A stretch of 64,000 nucleotides of DNA from Cheilinus undulatus (taxonomy: Eukaryota > Chordata > Actinopteri > Labriformes > Labridae), in NCBI RefSeq assembly GCF_018320785.1, contig NC_054869.1:39025789-39089788 (forward strand). Direction: 5' to 3'. The notes under the pieces are model-generated. The model saw only the letters and a list, made by a program, of their open reading frames with translations, searched no databases and was not told where the DNA came from. Positions 46,579-57,800 of the stretch are shown in pieces. Each line of letters opens with the position of its first letter. Position 1 is the first letter of the stretch. Made by a program: the position numbers and the translations under genes.

Positions 46579-46619
46579 TATCAGTTGCTAAACGTGATAT
46601 TCCACTTGATCATATGACA

Positions 46620-46689
46620 AAGCTTATAAGAGGAACAGAGTCTTGGTGTGAACCGTTCAGTCATCTCAGTCTGCTCAGACTCAGACATC
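46620..46689 (+). promoter_or_regulatory. mpeg1 copy E core promoter and leader
   Basis: CTTATAAGAGG in the TATA position, followed by a slightly altered version of the shared leader ('ggtgtgaaccgttcagtcatctcag'). Confidence 0.55.
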
Positions 46690-49600
46690 ATGAAGACAGC
46701 AGGGACCCTCCTTGCTCTCTCACTCTTCCACCTCTGCTCCTCAATCCCCATCAGCCGCCCCACCAACTGGCTCAGACAATGTCGAGAGTCCACCAACACC
46801 TCCATCACCGCTCTGGAGGTGCTGCCCGGCGGAGGCTGGGACAACCTGCGTAACATGGACATGGGCCGAGTCATGAACATGAGCTACTTCCAGTGCCAGA
46901 CCACCGAGGACGGGATCTACCTCATCCCAGATGAGGTGTTTGTCATCCCCCACAAAGAGACGGGCGTGGAGACAAACTCAGAGATAATCAGCTCCTGGCT
47001 GGACCAGAAGAGCTCAACATCTTACTCCATCAATGCTGATGTGTCGTTTCTCTCGCTGCTGAATGGAAAATTTTCTACAGAGAACCAAAGAATGAAAACC
47101 CATCAGGTCAAAGACTCTTCAACCACAGCCAGAGTGCAGGTATGTCTTTATTTTCGTAGACTGGATCATTACAATTGAAGTATATAACTGTGGTAGCAGT
47201 GATGGCTGGATGAAGAGCTAAATTAGGGTTTCATTACTAGATTAAGAATCTTATTGTCATAGCAATGTCCAAAAAATATTACTCTTCTTTGTCTTTTTTG
47301 GGGGACTTTTGATGGACTCAAAATTCTCAAAAGTAAAGTAAGTAGATGTATCAGGTTTCACAAAAGTCACAGTTTTCAAAGTTAAGGACCCCTCCTTTAA
47401 CTTTGTCCAAGAAAATTTGCTGGTTAGATATGACTTGACAAGGTCTAAGAAACCTTTTGGACCTTTACTCAAGAAGTCTGCCATTTTGAAAACAAAACAA
47501 ACAAACAAACAAACAAAAAACAACCAAAACTGGGGGATTTGTTGCCTTTACCAGTGGTTATTTTAGGATTAATTGTTAAAGGGGGTTTATCCAATTCAGC
47601 TCAAAAGCTATTCAACTTGTGTACAAATCTCATAGAGGCTGGTCATGGCAAGCCTCAAAATCAGCTTCCTCTCGAGCAAAAGGAAGTTATTAATAACTCA
47701 GCTGTACACAGTTCAATGTGACTTAAAAATTCCAAGTATAAAGGTCCAGACCTGAACACATTAATATGGTATTAATTTGAACAGACCGTAGCACCTTCTA
47801 GTACCACTGTTTCAAGTTAACAAGATGTCAAGTTTGTGTCAGGAAAGCTGAAAGTCTTTGATTGCGTACTGTATAAAAATCTGTGATTGTAGTTTCAGAG
47901 GGTGTGGCCTCAGTAGGGGGACAGTTTCTATTTTATCTCACTTCAAAAACTGAAAAATCAAAACTCATGTTTGCACCATATCTGAACAAGATTACATGCA
48001 CTCAGTAAGAGTACCATCCAGGATCAATCTTTCATTGAAAATTTACTACAATTAGCAGTATCGCCATTGTGGCAAAAGACAGCTGCTGCTGATTTATCAC
48101 TGACAGAGCCACTCTGGCTGATTGAATCATGGTCAGACAGAAAGTTCACCTTACTCCTTTACAGAAGGTAAAAAGTTTGCCATGAAACAAGAAGGGCGTT
48201 TTTCCCCAAGGGGTTGCAAATACGCATTTGTCATTAGTCTGTTAAATTCTGGTTCAAGTAGCCATTTCCTTCTAGGGTTACTTCCTCTAAGAAGATGTCC
48301 ACCAGATCTACTTGAAATCTGCTCTTCTGCTTGGAGAGACATTTGTGGGAAAAGGCTTTTCAGCTGGCACACAAACCTCAAGAAGTGTTGCCATAGTGGC
48401 TCACTTTTCAACAACTTCTGGACTGTTGGTTGCGGCTTTTAGGGTGATGGACTCAAACAGTCCACTGAGGCATCATGTTCATATGTTCTTTCTGAAATGG
48501 TGCTGGTTATCTTTAAGGTGCTTTGTAAGGCCGGACACCATGATCTGGCTTTGACCTTCATGAATGAAATTGAACAAAAGGTTAAAGACTTTCCATGTGT
48601 AACTCTGGCACTAGGAAAATGGGCTGTAAAAATTCATTATACAATTAAGGCTGGTGACAAAAGCAGCCAGGCATTTAAAGAGTGTGAAAGAGATCTGAGG
48701 CCTCTTTCAGCTGACCTGGGGGACCAAGAAGCATGTCTGAAAATGACGTAGGAATTGACTTCATCTCAAAGAAGCAAGGAGAGTTCCGGCAACATTTACC
48801 AAATCTCCCTCAACATTGGTTTGAAGATTCTAAAATTAATCCTTTTTAATAATTACAAGCTAAAAGGTGTGACACAGTGGTGACACATTATTCACTCTAA
48901 AACAGTAAGTTGTTTTTAAAGGGCTTAAAACATTTGTCCTGGGCGTAGTCAGGGGTGGAGTCTGACAACTCATTAACATTTAAAGCCACAGACACAGAAA
49001 CAGCTTCGGGGTTTTTTTAGACATGCAAAAATCCAATACGGGAGTGTTTATTCAGCAACAAAATTCACAGGCATGTTTTGGGGACCTCTGAGACCAATAT
49101 AAACTTGGCTTAAAGGGGTAAAATATGTGACCTTTAATTAACAACTGTGGATAAGGCTGAAACAGCTGAAATGTATTCTGGAAAAATGTACATTTTAGCA
49201 TGTATTTGTTAAAATCATTTGTTCTCAAATTGTTCATGGAGGTGTGCATTGTGAATTTCAGCTATACATTATTACTACAACTAAACATTAAATAAAGATG
49301 ACATGTTAAAGAGGCGATTTTGGATGGATTCAAGCATGATGTGCCTTGAACAAAGTTTGAAGATTGCTGCACTATGCCACAGGTACCCCAGTGTCCCATA
49401 CTGACTGTGAACTCAGATTGTTTTTACCTCCGCCAAAGAGGTTATGTGATCAGCAGGGTTTGTTTGTTTGTTTGCTAGCAACATAACTCAAAAAGTTATG
49501 GACGGATTTTGATGAAATTTTCAGGAAAGGTCAGAAATGGCATAAGAAAGAAATGATTAGGTTTTGGGAGTGATCCGGATCACCGTCTGGATCCAGGAAT

Positions 49601-51453
49601 TTTTTTAAAGGATTCTTCACTATTGGGCGACAGGGCTAATGGTGGAGGTCTGCGTTCTCCGAGTGCTTTTCTAGTTTTAGATAGTTGTCACCTTAAAATG
49701 AAAATAGAAATTTTTGAACAATTATGAACTGAAATTTGTATTGTGATTTTATGATTTCTGATCTTTTTCCTCCCAGGTTCGTAACCTGATCTACACAGTA
49801 AAGGCTTATCCAGACTTCACTCTCGACACACGCTTCGCACAACAGGCCAAAGAGATCGCCAGCGCCATTGAGAACAACCAAACAAGACATGCAGACTACC
49901 TCTCGGAGAAGATGGTTCTGGATTATGGGACCCATGTAATCACGAGTGTTGATGCCGGGGCTGCTTTGGTTCAGGAAGACTACCTCCGCTCCTCATATGT
50001 GTCGGACAGTACGTCAGACAGTTCAGGCATCAAAGCACAGGCAGGGTTAAACTTCTTTGACAAACTCAAGTTTGACATAAGCAGTCAAAGCAGCCAACAG
50101 AGCTCCTCACTTTCAACATACCAGTCCAATATCCAGTACTCTCTCATCCAAAGCCAGGGTGGCATTCCTTTCTATCCTGGCATCACTCTGCAGAAGTGGC
50201 AGGAAAGCACCAAGAACAACCTGGTTGCTATTGATCGCTCTGGATTTCCTCTGCACTTCTTCATAAACACCAACACCCTCCCGGATCTGCCACAGCCCAC
50301 CATTGGGAAAGTTGCTCTCACATTAAGTCAGGCCATAGAGCGATACTACAAGGTCAACATGAGGCCAGGATGTGTGGATGTTGACTCCCAGAACTACAAC
50401 TTCCAAGCCAATGTAAATGATTCATCCTGCGAGGGTCCTGCTACAAACCTCAGCTTTGGTGGAGTCTACCAAGAGTGTGTTCCAATCAGCGCAGATGCAG
50501 GCCCTCTATGTGACACCCTTGCTCAGAAAAACCTAGACACTGGTGATTTCTCCTGCCGTCCTCCTTACACCCGCACTTTACTGAGATCAGAAGCGAGACA
50601 GCAGGGTTACACTTCATACGACTGCCATGACGAATCACATCATTGTGGGTTTTTAGGGCTTAAACATTGTCATCGCCAAGTGTGTCAGGACAACTACCAT
50701 GTTCGCTCTGCAAACATTAACACCTACTGGTGCTCTGTGAATGGAAAGGCCCCAGAAAACTCAGGGTATCTGTTTGGAGGGATTTACAGCCCCTCTCTCC
50801 TGAACCCTCTCACCAATGCCAAAAGCTGCCCACAAAGCTTCATCCCAGTCAAGTTTCTCTCAGATGGACAGGTGATCTGTCTGAGCAATGACTACGAGGC
50901 TGGCAGCAGATTCGCAGTGCCGTTTGGAGGCCTCTTTAGTTGTCAGTCAAGCAACCCACTAGCTAACTCCCAACGTCGCTGCCCTCCCAAGTTCAGTCAG
51001 CATCTCGCCTCAGTGAGCGATGGCTGTGAAATCCTTTACTGTGTCCAGTCAAAGGCATTCACAGAAGGGCAGCTGCTTCCTGTTCATCTGCCTCCGTTCA
51101 CTAAACATTCACTTGTCAGCATGCAAGCCACAAATACGGTGATGGTGATGACTGAAGGAGATAAGAGCTGGGTCAGAATAGGGCAGACCAAGTCATGGAA
51201 ACTGGTGAAACCAGAGGAAATCAAGAAAATCATACAAGAGATCAACCCTGAATTGAATGGGATGTCTAGTGGAGAGAAGGCTGGAGTAGCGTTTGGGGTG
51301 ATTGGGATGATGGTGCTGGTGGTGGTGGCAGTAGTCCTGGTGAAGAGGAGGAGGGGGCTGTCTGGGTTTAGGGCAGCTAGAGGCTATCAAGAAATACGTG
51401 GAGGAGCTGAACAGCATGAGGAGGAGAGAGTGATATTGGAAGATGAGTCTTGA
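46690..51453 (+). CDS. mpeg1: mpeg1 copy E, two coding exons, complete
   Basis: Exon 1 is 46690-47139 (donor GTATGT) and exon 2 is 49777-51453 (acceptor TCCCAG), 708 residues. An upstream in-frame ATG at 46648 would add 14 residues before the signal peptide; the MKTAG start is preferred because it is conserved in all copies. MACPF with YGTH at 200-203, P2 region with loop C-GFLGLKH-C (440-448), transmembrane helix about 650-672, and a tail with YQEI (687-690) and EERVIL (699-704), as in copy D. The TMH1-side segment differs from D ([18 protein letters not shown] against SNSINADLSFNTTLNAKF). The intron carries a repeat not found in D and an unexplained open-frame fragment. Confidence 0.93.
48122..48751 (+). 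other. Unidentified open-frame fragment in copy E intron
   Basis: Two frames in the same phase (48122-48442 and 48497-48751) are separated by one stop and 18 codons. The second reads [20 protein letters not shown] and later [20 protein letters not shown], a balanced, helix-like composition unlike random intron translation. No splice sites or start context were found. It resembles a helical-repeat fragment (separase-like N-terminus was considered, weakly). The first part recurs, more decayed, in copy D's intron (33850-34160), so it predates the block duplication. Probably a captured gene fragment. Confidence 0.35.
49426..49676. mobile_element. Repeat inserted in copy E intron only
   Basis: 'acctccgccaaagaggttatgtgatcag' to 'ggtggaggtctgcgttctccgagtgcttttctagtt' is a widespread fish repeat with partly inverted tips. 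In copy D the same place reads 'gattgtttttttttatatagttgtc' without it, so it inserted after the block duplication. Confidence 0.75.
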
Positions 51454-52485
51454 GAATAAAAGGAGAGGATAGAAGCTCAGATATGAGGAAAGTAGAGATG
51501 TAGCAACACACTTGATTCACGGTACAATACCCCTGATAGACTGGCTACTCGATTTATCACATTTTTGAATGTTCAGAAAGAAATAGTATTAAAGTCTGTT
51601 TATAAGTAAATGTGGTTCTCTTACTTCAATTCTGACAAAAAAAGCAAAATATGCACAATCCTCTTTTTCTATGTAAATATAAGGCATTCTTTTACTCATA
51701 TAGATTTTATAGTTCCTAAAATATTTTTCTGCACAGTATCATTACTACAAAGGAATATTTTTTCAAATATCTTTGTCAGCTCTTACTTTTGGACCATTAC
51801 TAATGATCATTCATGAGTGAAGAATGTCCACATTTTTGAGGGCTCCCTGAGGGCATCGCATTAACCCTGTTTTTGTTTCTTTTTTCTTTTTTAAATAACA
51901 GTTTCATGTTGTTCATGTAAATATTCTGACAAGCTTTTGGATTTTTTTTATAGACAAATGTTTACAACCATTTCTCAGTTCAATCAAACTCTGAGCCTAA
52001 ATATTGTTTGTGTTCTAAAAGCAATCTGTAATTCATTTGAACCCAAATGCCCCATAGCCCAATATATATTGGAAAAATTAAGGAAACACTGCCCCCAAGA
52101 GGCTGGGATGAATTATGCCATGCAGTTCTTTTTATTCCTTGCTTCTGCATTTAAATCTTTTGTCTAAATAAATCACTTTCAAAATGCTTTTACACTTTAA
52201 ATGAATAGTTTGTATTTTTTTTACATACTGCTGTCTCTATCAAAGAAAATTCAATGAACTGGATAAAGGATTTATTATGTTTTGTCCTGAACTTTTTGTG
52301 TCATGCCATGAAAACTGAGAAATTCTTATTTTAATGCCATCTTAACCCTTCTCAACTGCACTTTACTTCTTATTAAAGTTGTGTAAAAACAATTGAATGG
52401 ATCAATGTCTGTCTGTTCATTATGCATTCATTTATAAAATACAAGTTAAAGTGTTAGGATTATCAAAAGGCCTCTGTTGTTGTTC
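51454..52485 (+). other. mpeg1 copy E 3' flank, paralogous to copy D 3' flank
   Basis: 51460-52485 follows 37972-38880 closely (shared 'gatagactggct', 'aacactgcccccaagaggctggg', 'ggattatcaaaaggcctctgttgtt'). Homology stops at 52485, the right edge of the duplicated block. Confidence 0.85.
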
Positions 52486-52589
52486 TAATATATGAAACTG
52501 TCCAAAACTGGGTGGCAGTCTGGTGGCCAGATGCAGTCCCCTTTCTCACTAAATGCAGCCATTCAAATAAATGTCAGTAACTGAAAAAA

Positions 52590-52622
52590 TTGTATATTAT
52601 ATATATTATATATATATATTTG
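52590..52622. repeat. (TA)n-rich microsatellite
   Basis: Short run of 'tatattatatatattatatatatat'. Confidence 0.8.
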
Positions 52623-52941
52623 ATGAATAATAGTGTTGACTTAGATATTTATAGCTTTCAGTCACATGATTATGCTGAGGCCTGGAAAACAGAAAACAAA
52701 AATTTAAAACAATGACAGCTATCACTGAACACAATGTGTTCATCCTTTTAAAAGAATTCATGTTTACATCACCTGACAAACACAGAAAAACTGCGATATC
52801 AATTAAAATGATGAGTTTTTGTCACTTTGAAGCTGTATACAGCACTCATACCCCTGTTATATTTAAAGAAGAATCCTTCATCTACAAAATTACGACAGAT
52901 TTTGGCATTTTCATGCAATCTTGGATCAACTGACTCTACTG

Positions 52942-53651
52942 CGATGGTTCCCAACCGTTTTTCCTTAGGACCCCCCTCTACTCGCATCTAAGAAAACCAA
53001 CCCCCCTTGGACCCACTTGGAAAAAGAACACATTTTGTTTTTGTTTTCACTGACAAAATCCCAACATAACAGGCCTATACAGACTTTTTCTTGACTAAAG
53101 GTTTGGTCCAAAATATCCATTATTACAACAGTGTATTAGGGCCACTCTGAGGGAAAATGCTAATTTAAAGGAAAAAAAACATTTCAAGTTTAAAGTTAAT
53201 TTATAAGAAAAAAATATATTTTTATGGCTTTAACAGCAGGAAATGTACCTGAACCCTGGATTGTAATTTTTTGGATTACGAAGCCCAAAAGTCAAAGTCT
53301 GAGTTTCTTGAGTTTCTTATGTCTAAATTTAAGACTTTTTAAACTCTAAAACTTTTTTCTTGTAAATTCCTGACTTTTGAAACTCTGAAATGTTGTAAAT
53401 ATTAGACTTTAAAATCTAAAAAATTTAGATTTTTTCCCATCCAAATTTTGACCTTTTTCATCAGAAATCAACAGATTCTCCTTACGTTGTTAATCTTTTA
53501 GATTGGCCCCTATGCCCTGCTAATCATGACTTTTTAAAAAAATATATGAACATTTAATTTTGATAACATCAGAGCAGACAGGGCCCCGTGCCCCCCTGAG
53601 ATATTTGGTGCCCCCCATAGGGGTTCCTGGACCCCAGGTTGGGAACCACTG
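52942..53651. mobile_element. hAT-type non-autonomous element, 710 bp
   Basis: Ends 'cgatggttcccaacc' and 'ggttgggaaccactg' are inverted and flanked by CTCTACTG/CTGTATTG, six of eight bases alike. C-rich subterminal blocks ('ggacccccctctactcgc', 'gccccccataggggttcctgg') are typical of this family. Confidence 0.8.
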
Positions 53652-53659
53652 CTGTATTG

Positions 53660-54850
53660 AATGAATCAACAGTCAGAAAACTCTTAAACCTAATTTTAAG
53701 TTATCAGAAAATGATACATATTTATAAAGTAAAAATTCCTCTAGTTCATTTGTTGATTGATTTATAAGCAATTATAATTGTAGTAATGATAAATGTGGTC
53801 CTCTCATTAACCAAGGCCGAGTATTTCTCCTCTATTTCATACTCAGTATTCACGTACATACATATATGATGTGTGCTGTTTTTATAATGCAGGTCATTCA
53901 GTGGAGTAAAATCTTCATATTTGTGCTCATTTTATGAAAATATAAAAATGAAGAATGATTCCAAATGCAGATGTGGCAGACAGCTGCAGTAAAGTGACCA
54001 GTATGCGGTGTGTGGTGTGTGAACGTGGCACTCTAAATAAAATGATGACTCTGGTGTTAAAACAAATCTCCCTCTGTCCAATTTTGAAGCAAACCTCTTG
54101 CACACAGAGTGCAGAAATATACTTATATCCTCCCTATCCAAAGTGAGAAAACCACCCACATTCCTCCCATGTCCACAAATAGACAATGGCAAGGCTGACC
54201 TCATGGTTTTGGTAAGGTTGTCAGTACACAGACAGGCTGGCTCAGGCACAATGTAGACAAACCCTCACATACGGTCGCTCCAAAAGAAACACACACATGC
54301 ACTGTGCATGCAAACACACATACACATAGGCATTTCCCGGAAAGATTGCTCATACTATCGTGCATCTTTAATCTCGTGACTGTACAAGAATCTCCCTCCC
54401 CCCACACGTGCACACACAACCATACTCAAACACACACAGCTGTGAGGGACTCATAAAGCTGGGTCATGAGCATGAAAACAAACCCACTCATGCTGAGGAA
54501 ATTGTCAAGGCCTAAGGGGAGAGAGAGGGAGGGATAAAGAGACAGATGCAGAGTCCTGAAGCAGGGAAACTCCCCTCTTGGTCTTTTCATAAGGCGGATG
54601 ATAAACAAAAGAGCGCACCCAGCAGGCTTCGAGCACAGCCTGCCAGGAAAACTGGACTGTGATTTTAGTTTGAGCAGGAGCAGAGGCTTTAGTTTGCACT
54701 GCTCAGCCATCGAAGGGGGTTTGCAGTGAAGGAGAGGAAAAGCACATTTAATTTTCTTAGTTGTTGAAATTTGGAGAAGAAATTTGGAGGGCAGAGACGC
54801 TGCAGCCTGAAAACTCCTGGAGTTGAATGAATAAAGTTTGAAGGACAACT
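53660..54850. other. Upstream region of the perforin gene
   Basis: No gene recognised. A CA-rich stretch lies at 54260-54440. Minus-strand open frames (to 167 codons) have low-complexity composition and no domain, and were not accepted. Confidence 0.4.
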
Positions 54851-54856
54851 GAAAAA

Positions 54857-57800
54857 ATGCACTCCAAGGTAAGAATGCATGCTCTGTTGTTGTGTATCGG
54901 TCTCTTGTGCACGTTTTTAGAGTTGACACTACATCTGGTGCAGGATTACTCCAGTTTCTAAAGCAGAGAGGATTAAAGGCTCATCTGCATGTACAGTGAA
55001 AGAAGAAATATTATTTTTAGATTTTTGGCCACCAGTAACAACCCTTAATACTGCATGCTGGAATTTAAAGCATTCAAAACAATGTTATAAATACAAACAC
55101 TGTGTCCCCCTCTCTCTGTTTTTGTTCCATTTAGGTAACAATGCAAGCTGAAGGAAACCAACAGAGAAACTATGTCTTGTTTATGTTGGCACTGCTGGCC
55201 ATGCTGGAAGTCTGCAGGGTCCAGAGCTGTAGGTTTGGCTCAGGGTCAGAGTGTGAGAAAGCCCCCTTTGTGCCGGGTCATAACCTTGCGGGGGAGGGTT
55301 TTGATGTGGTGCGGATGAGGCGAACAGGGGCGTATGTCATCAATGTCAAAGGTGCTCTGAGCGACAACCAGACCTGTACACTGTGTCCCAACCGATTTCA
55401 AAATGGACAGGTGAAATATTTCCTTTTTTTCTTTGCTGATTTTATTTGTATATGCATTAACCCCTTGTTTCCGCTTATTTATGGGACAGATGTCGCTCTA
55501 TCCATAAATACACAGAAGTATTTTTTTTAAAGAGAGATAGAAACCTGATAGAAACTACCTGTAGCCGTAGCAAGAGGATACTTTCATCTGTTTTTTCAGA
55601 GTAATGTAATATGTGTTCAGAGAATAACTGGGAAAAACTAGACTAATACTGCATGTCAAGTAAATGAGTTGGCCTGTCTGGAACTTTGCTTTACATGCAT
55701 TAATAAAAAATGTCTGCCTGATATATAGACCAGAGAGACCATTTCACAATACTGGTACACAAAAAAGAAAAAGCCTGCTCTCCAACCATCTTTTTTTAGG
55801 ATTCTGAGGACACTTAAAAGCCCAAGTCCCTTAGAGCACAATGCATACGCAGGAATGTATGGGCTCACCATTTAGACAGGTATGATGGTGTAATGCCGTT
55901 CATTTTCTTATAAGTTAGGAACAGCACCTTAAAGACTGCTCTAACCTGAACAGGAAGCCAATGAAGGGGTGCCAGCACTGGAGTAATGTGCTCATATTTA
56001 CTCGCTCTGGTCAGAACATAAGCTGCTATATTCTGTACCATCTGCAGACCTCAAAAGGTCTTTGTTGGTAAACCTGACAGAATGATATTAGAATAATCTA
56101 ATTATGGCAAAATGTAAGAATTGCTGAGTCTTTGCAATGAATTACACAGTCACTGAAAGAATCTAGCAGGTCAAGCAACCATCATTTCTGTCTTGGCAGA
56201 GTTTAAGAGCAGGACTTCCTGATAACCAGCTCCTACCTGCAACCAGACAGGCCTCAAGTTTATTCGTGCCAGACCCACTTTGTAGGACAACTGGCATATA
56301 CAGCTCAAAGTCATCCACATAACAGTGAAATGCACTTCCAAATGAGTGCAAAATTTGACTCAAAGGTGCCAAATAAAGACAAAATAACAAAAGACCCATT
56401 ACAGACCCCTGTGGCACCCCATGTCTAGCGGCACAAGACCCATAAAACCTGTTGTTGTGTAATACGCGATGCAGTCTCTCTGACAGGTAAGATTTTAGTC
56501 CAACACCCTACATAACATGATGTTAACCAAAAGAATAGCTTCTTCTCCCTGTATTCTGTAGTTGTGTCTTTTAAAAACAAAACTAGAAACACTGCCTGCT
56601 GTATGCCTCTGCAAGGAGTGTGAAACTACAATGGTGGGTCAAAAAGAAGAGCTGTGATTGGTTTTGACCTTGACCTTAAAAATGTATTCAAATTATCCTT
56701 TCATCAAAGGGAAAGTTTGTGCAAAGACAAAGAAAATCCCTGAAAGAATCCTTATATGGCATTCACGAGAATGTCCTGGCATTGCTTTTGAAGGCTATAA
56801 AGAGTTTTCAGTAGGAATTTCAGTCTGTTTCAGAACCAGTTCAAAATTCTCAAAGAGCTGTATCCTGTTTTCCCCCTCTGTATCCCACATTTCCTTTAAT
56901 ATATTTTCTTTCCCCCCCCTGCATCCCCTTCAACATCCTGCTTTTTCTCATTTTAGATTCAGAAGCTCCCAGCAGCTGTGCTGGACTGGCGTCCCTTCAG
57001 CCGCTGCAGTAAGCAGCTCTCCAGCGCCCTCCACCACTCTGTGGACTCTTTGCTGCGCAGCTCTAACTCCCTGGTCAGCAACAACTGGGGCATGGGTTTG
57101 AATCTTGACAATATCGGGAATGCCTTGCTGGGAGGAAGTCGCTCAGATTTGGCAAAGTTTGCTCGTTCACAGCACAGCGTGGACAAGGCCACGTTTGCCA
57201 TCCATGAAATCAGCTGCACATACTACAGGTAAAGAGGAGCGGGTTGGAAAAGATTAAGATTAGAAAATCGATCTTCTGACTGTAGATTTGTACACTAACC
57301 AGTGGTATTGCTGAGGCTACTATTACTAGGGCCACAATTAGTGCATTATTCTTTATTTGTCGTGATTAATCTCCTGCTTTAGTGTCCCTTTCTTTGGTTA
57401 ATTCTCATCAGCATCTCCATGGAGCCACAGTGATTTAAGATAAGTCCACCACTGCACCTTAATATCTCATTTCACTTTAAAACGTCACAGACAGCTGAGT
57501 GGACAAGTCAGAAGGCATCAACCATTTCTCTTATTACTGTTCCTTACTTCCTTTAAGATCCAGAACAAGTTATTTTCTCTCTTTTTATGTTCGTGGCATA
57601 ATCTGCAATCTACCTATAGAAGTAGGCCTGTATTCAAACCAGTTCAGTTACCCTTAGTAAAAGACAGCAGAAAAATTCAAAATGAAAACAGGTCTGTGTC
57701 CAAACAGGAAGTTCCCACTTTGATTAAAACAGGAGAAAAATACAAAATAAAAGCAAGCCGGGATCCAAACAGAAGTGTGCTAAAATTAGTTAAAGACTGA

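Noticed and set aside
46648-46689. Upstream in-frame ATG extending copy E by 14 residues
   Set aside because: It lies in the leader shared with other copies, where it is not conserved; the MKTAG start fits the signal peptide.
54426-54929. Minus-strand 167-codon frame upstream of the perforin gene
   Set aside because: Low-complexity Ser/Leu/Phe composition, no domain, overlaps the perforin 5' exon antisense.
56658-57101. Plus-strand 147-codon frame over perforin exon 3
   Set aside because: Different frame from the perforin coding sequence; crosses the splice acceptor.
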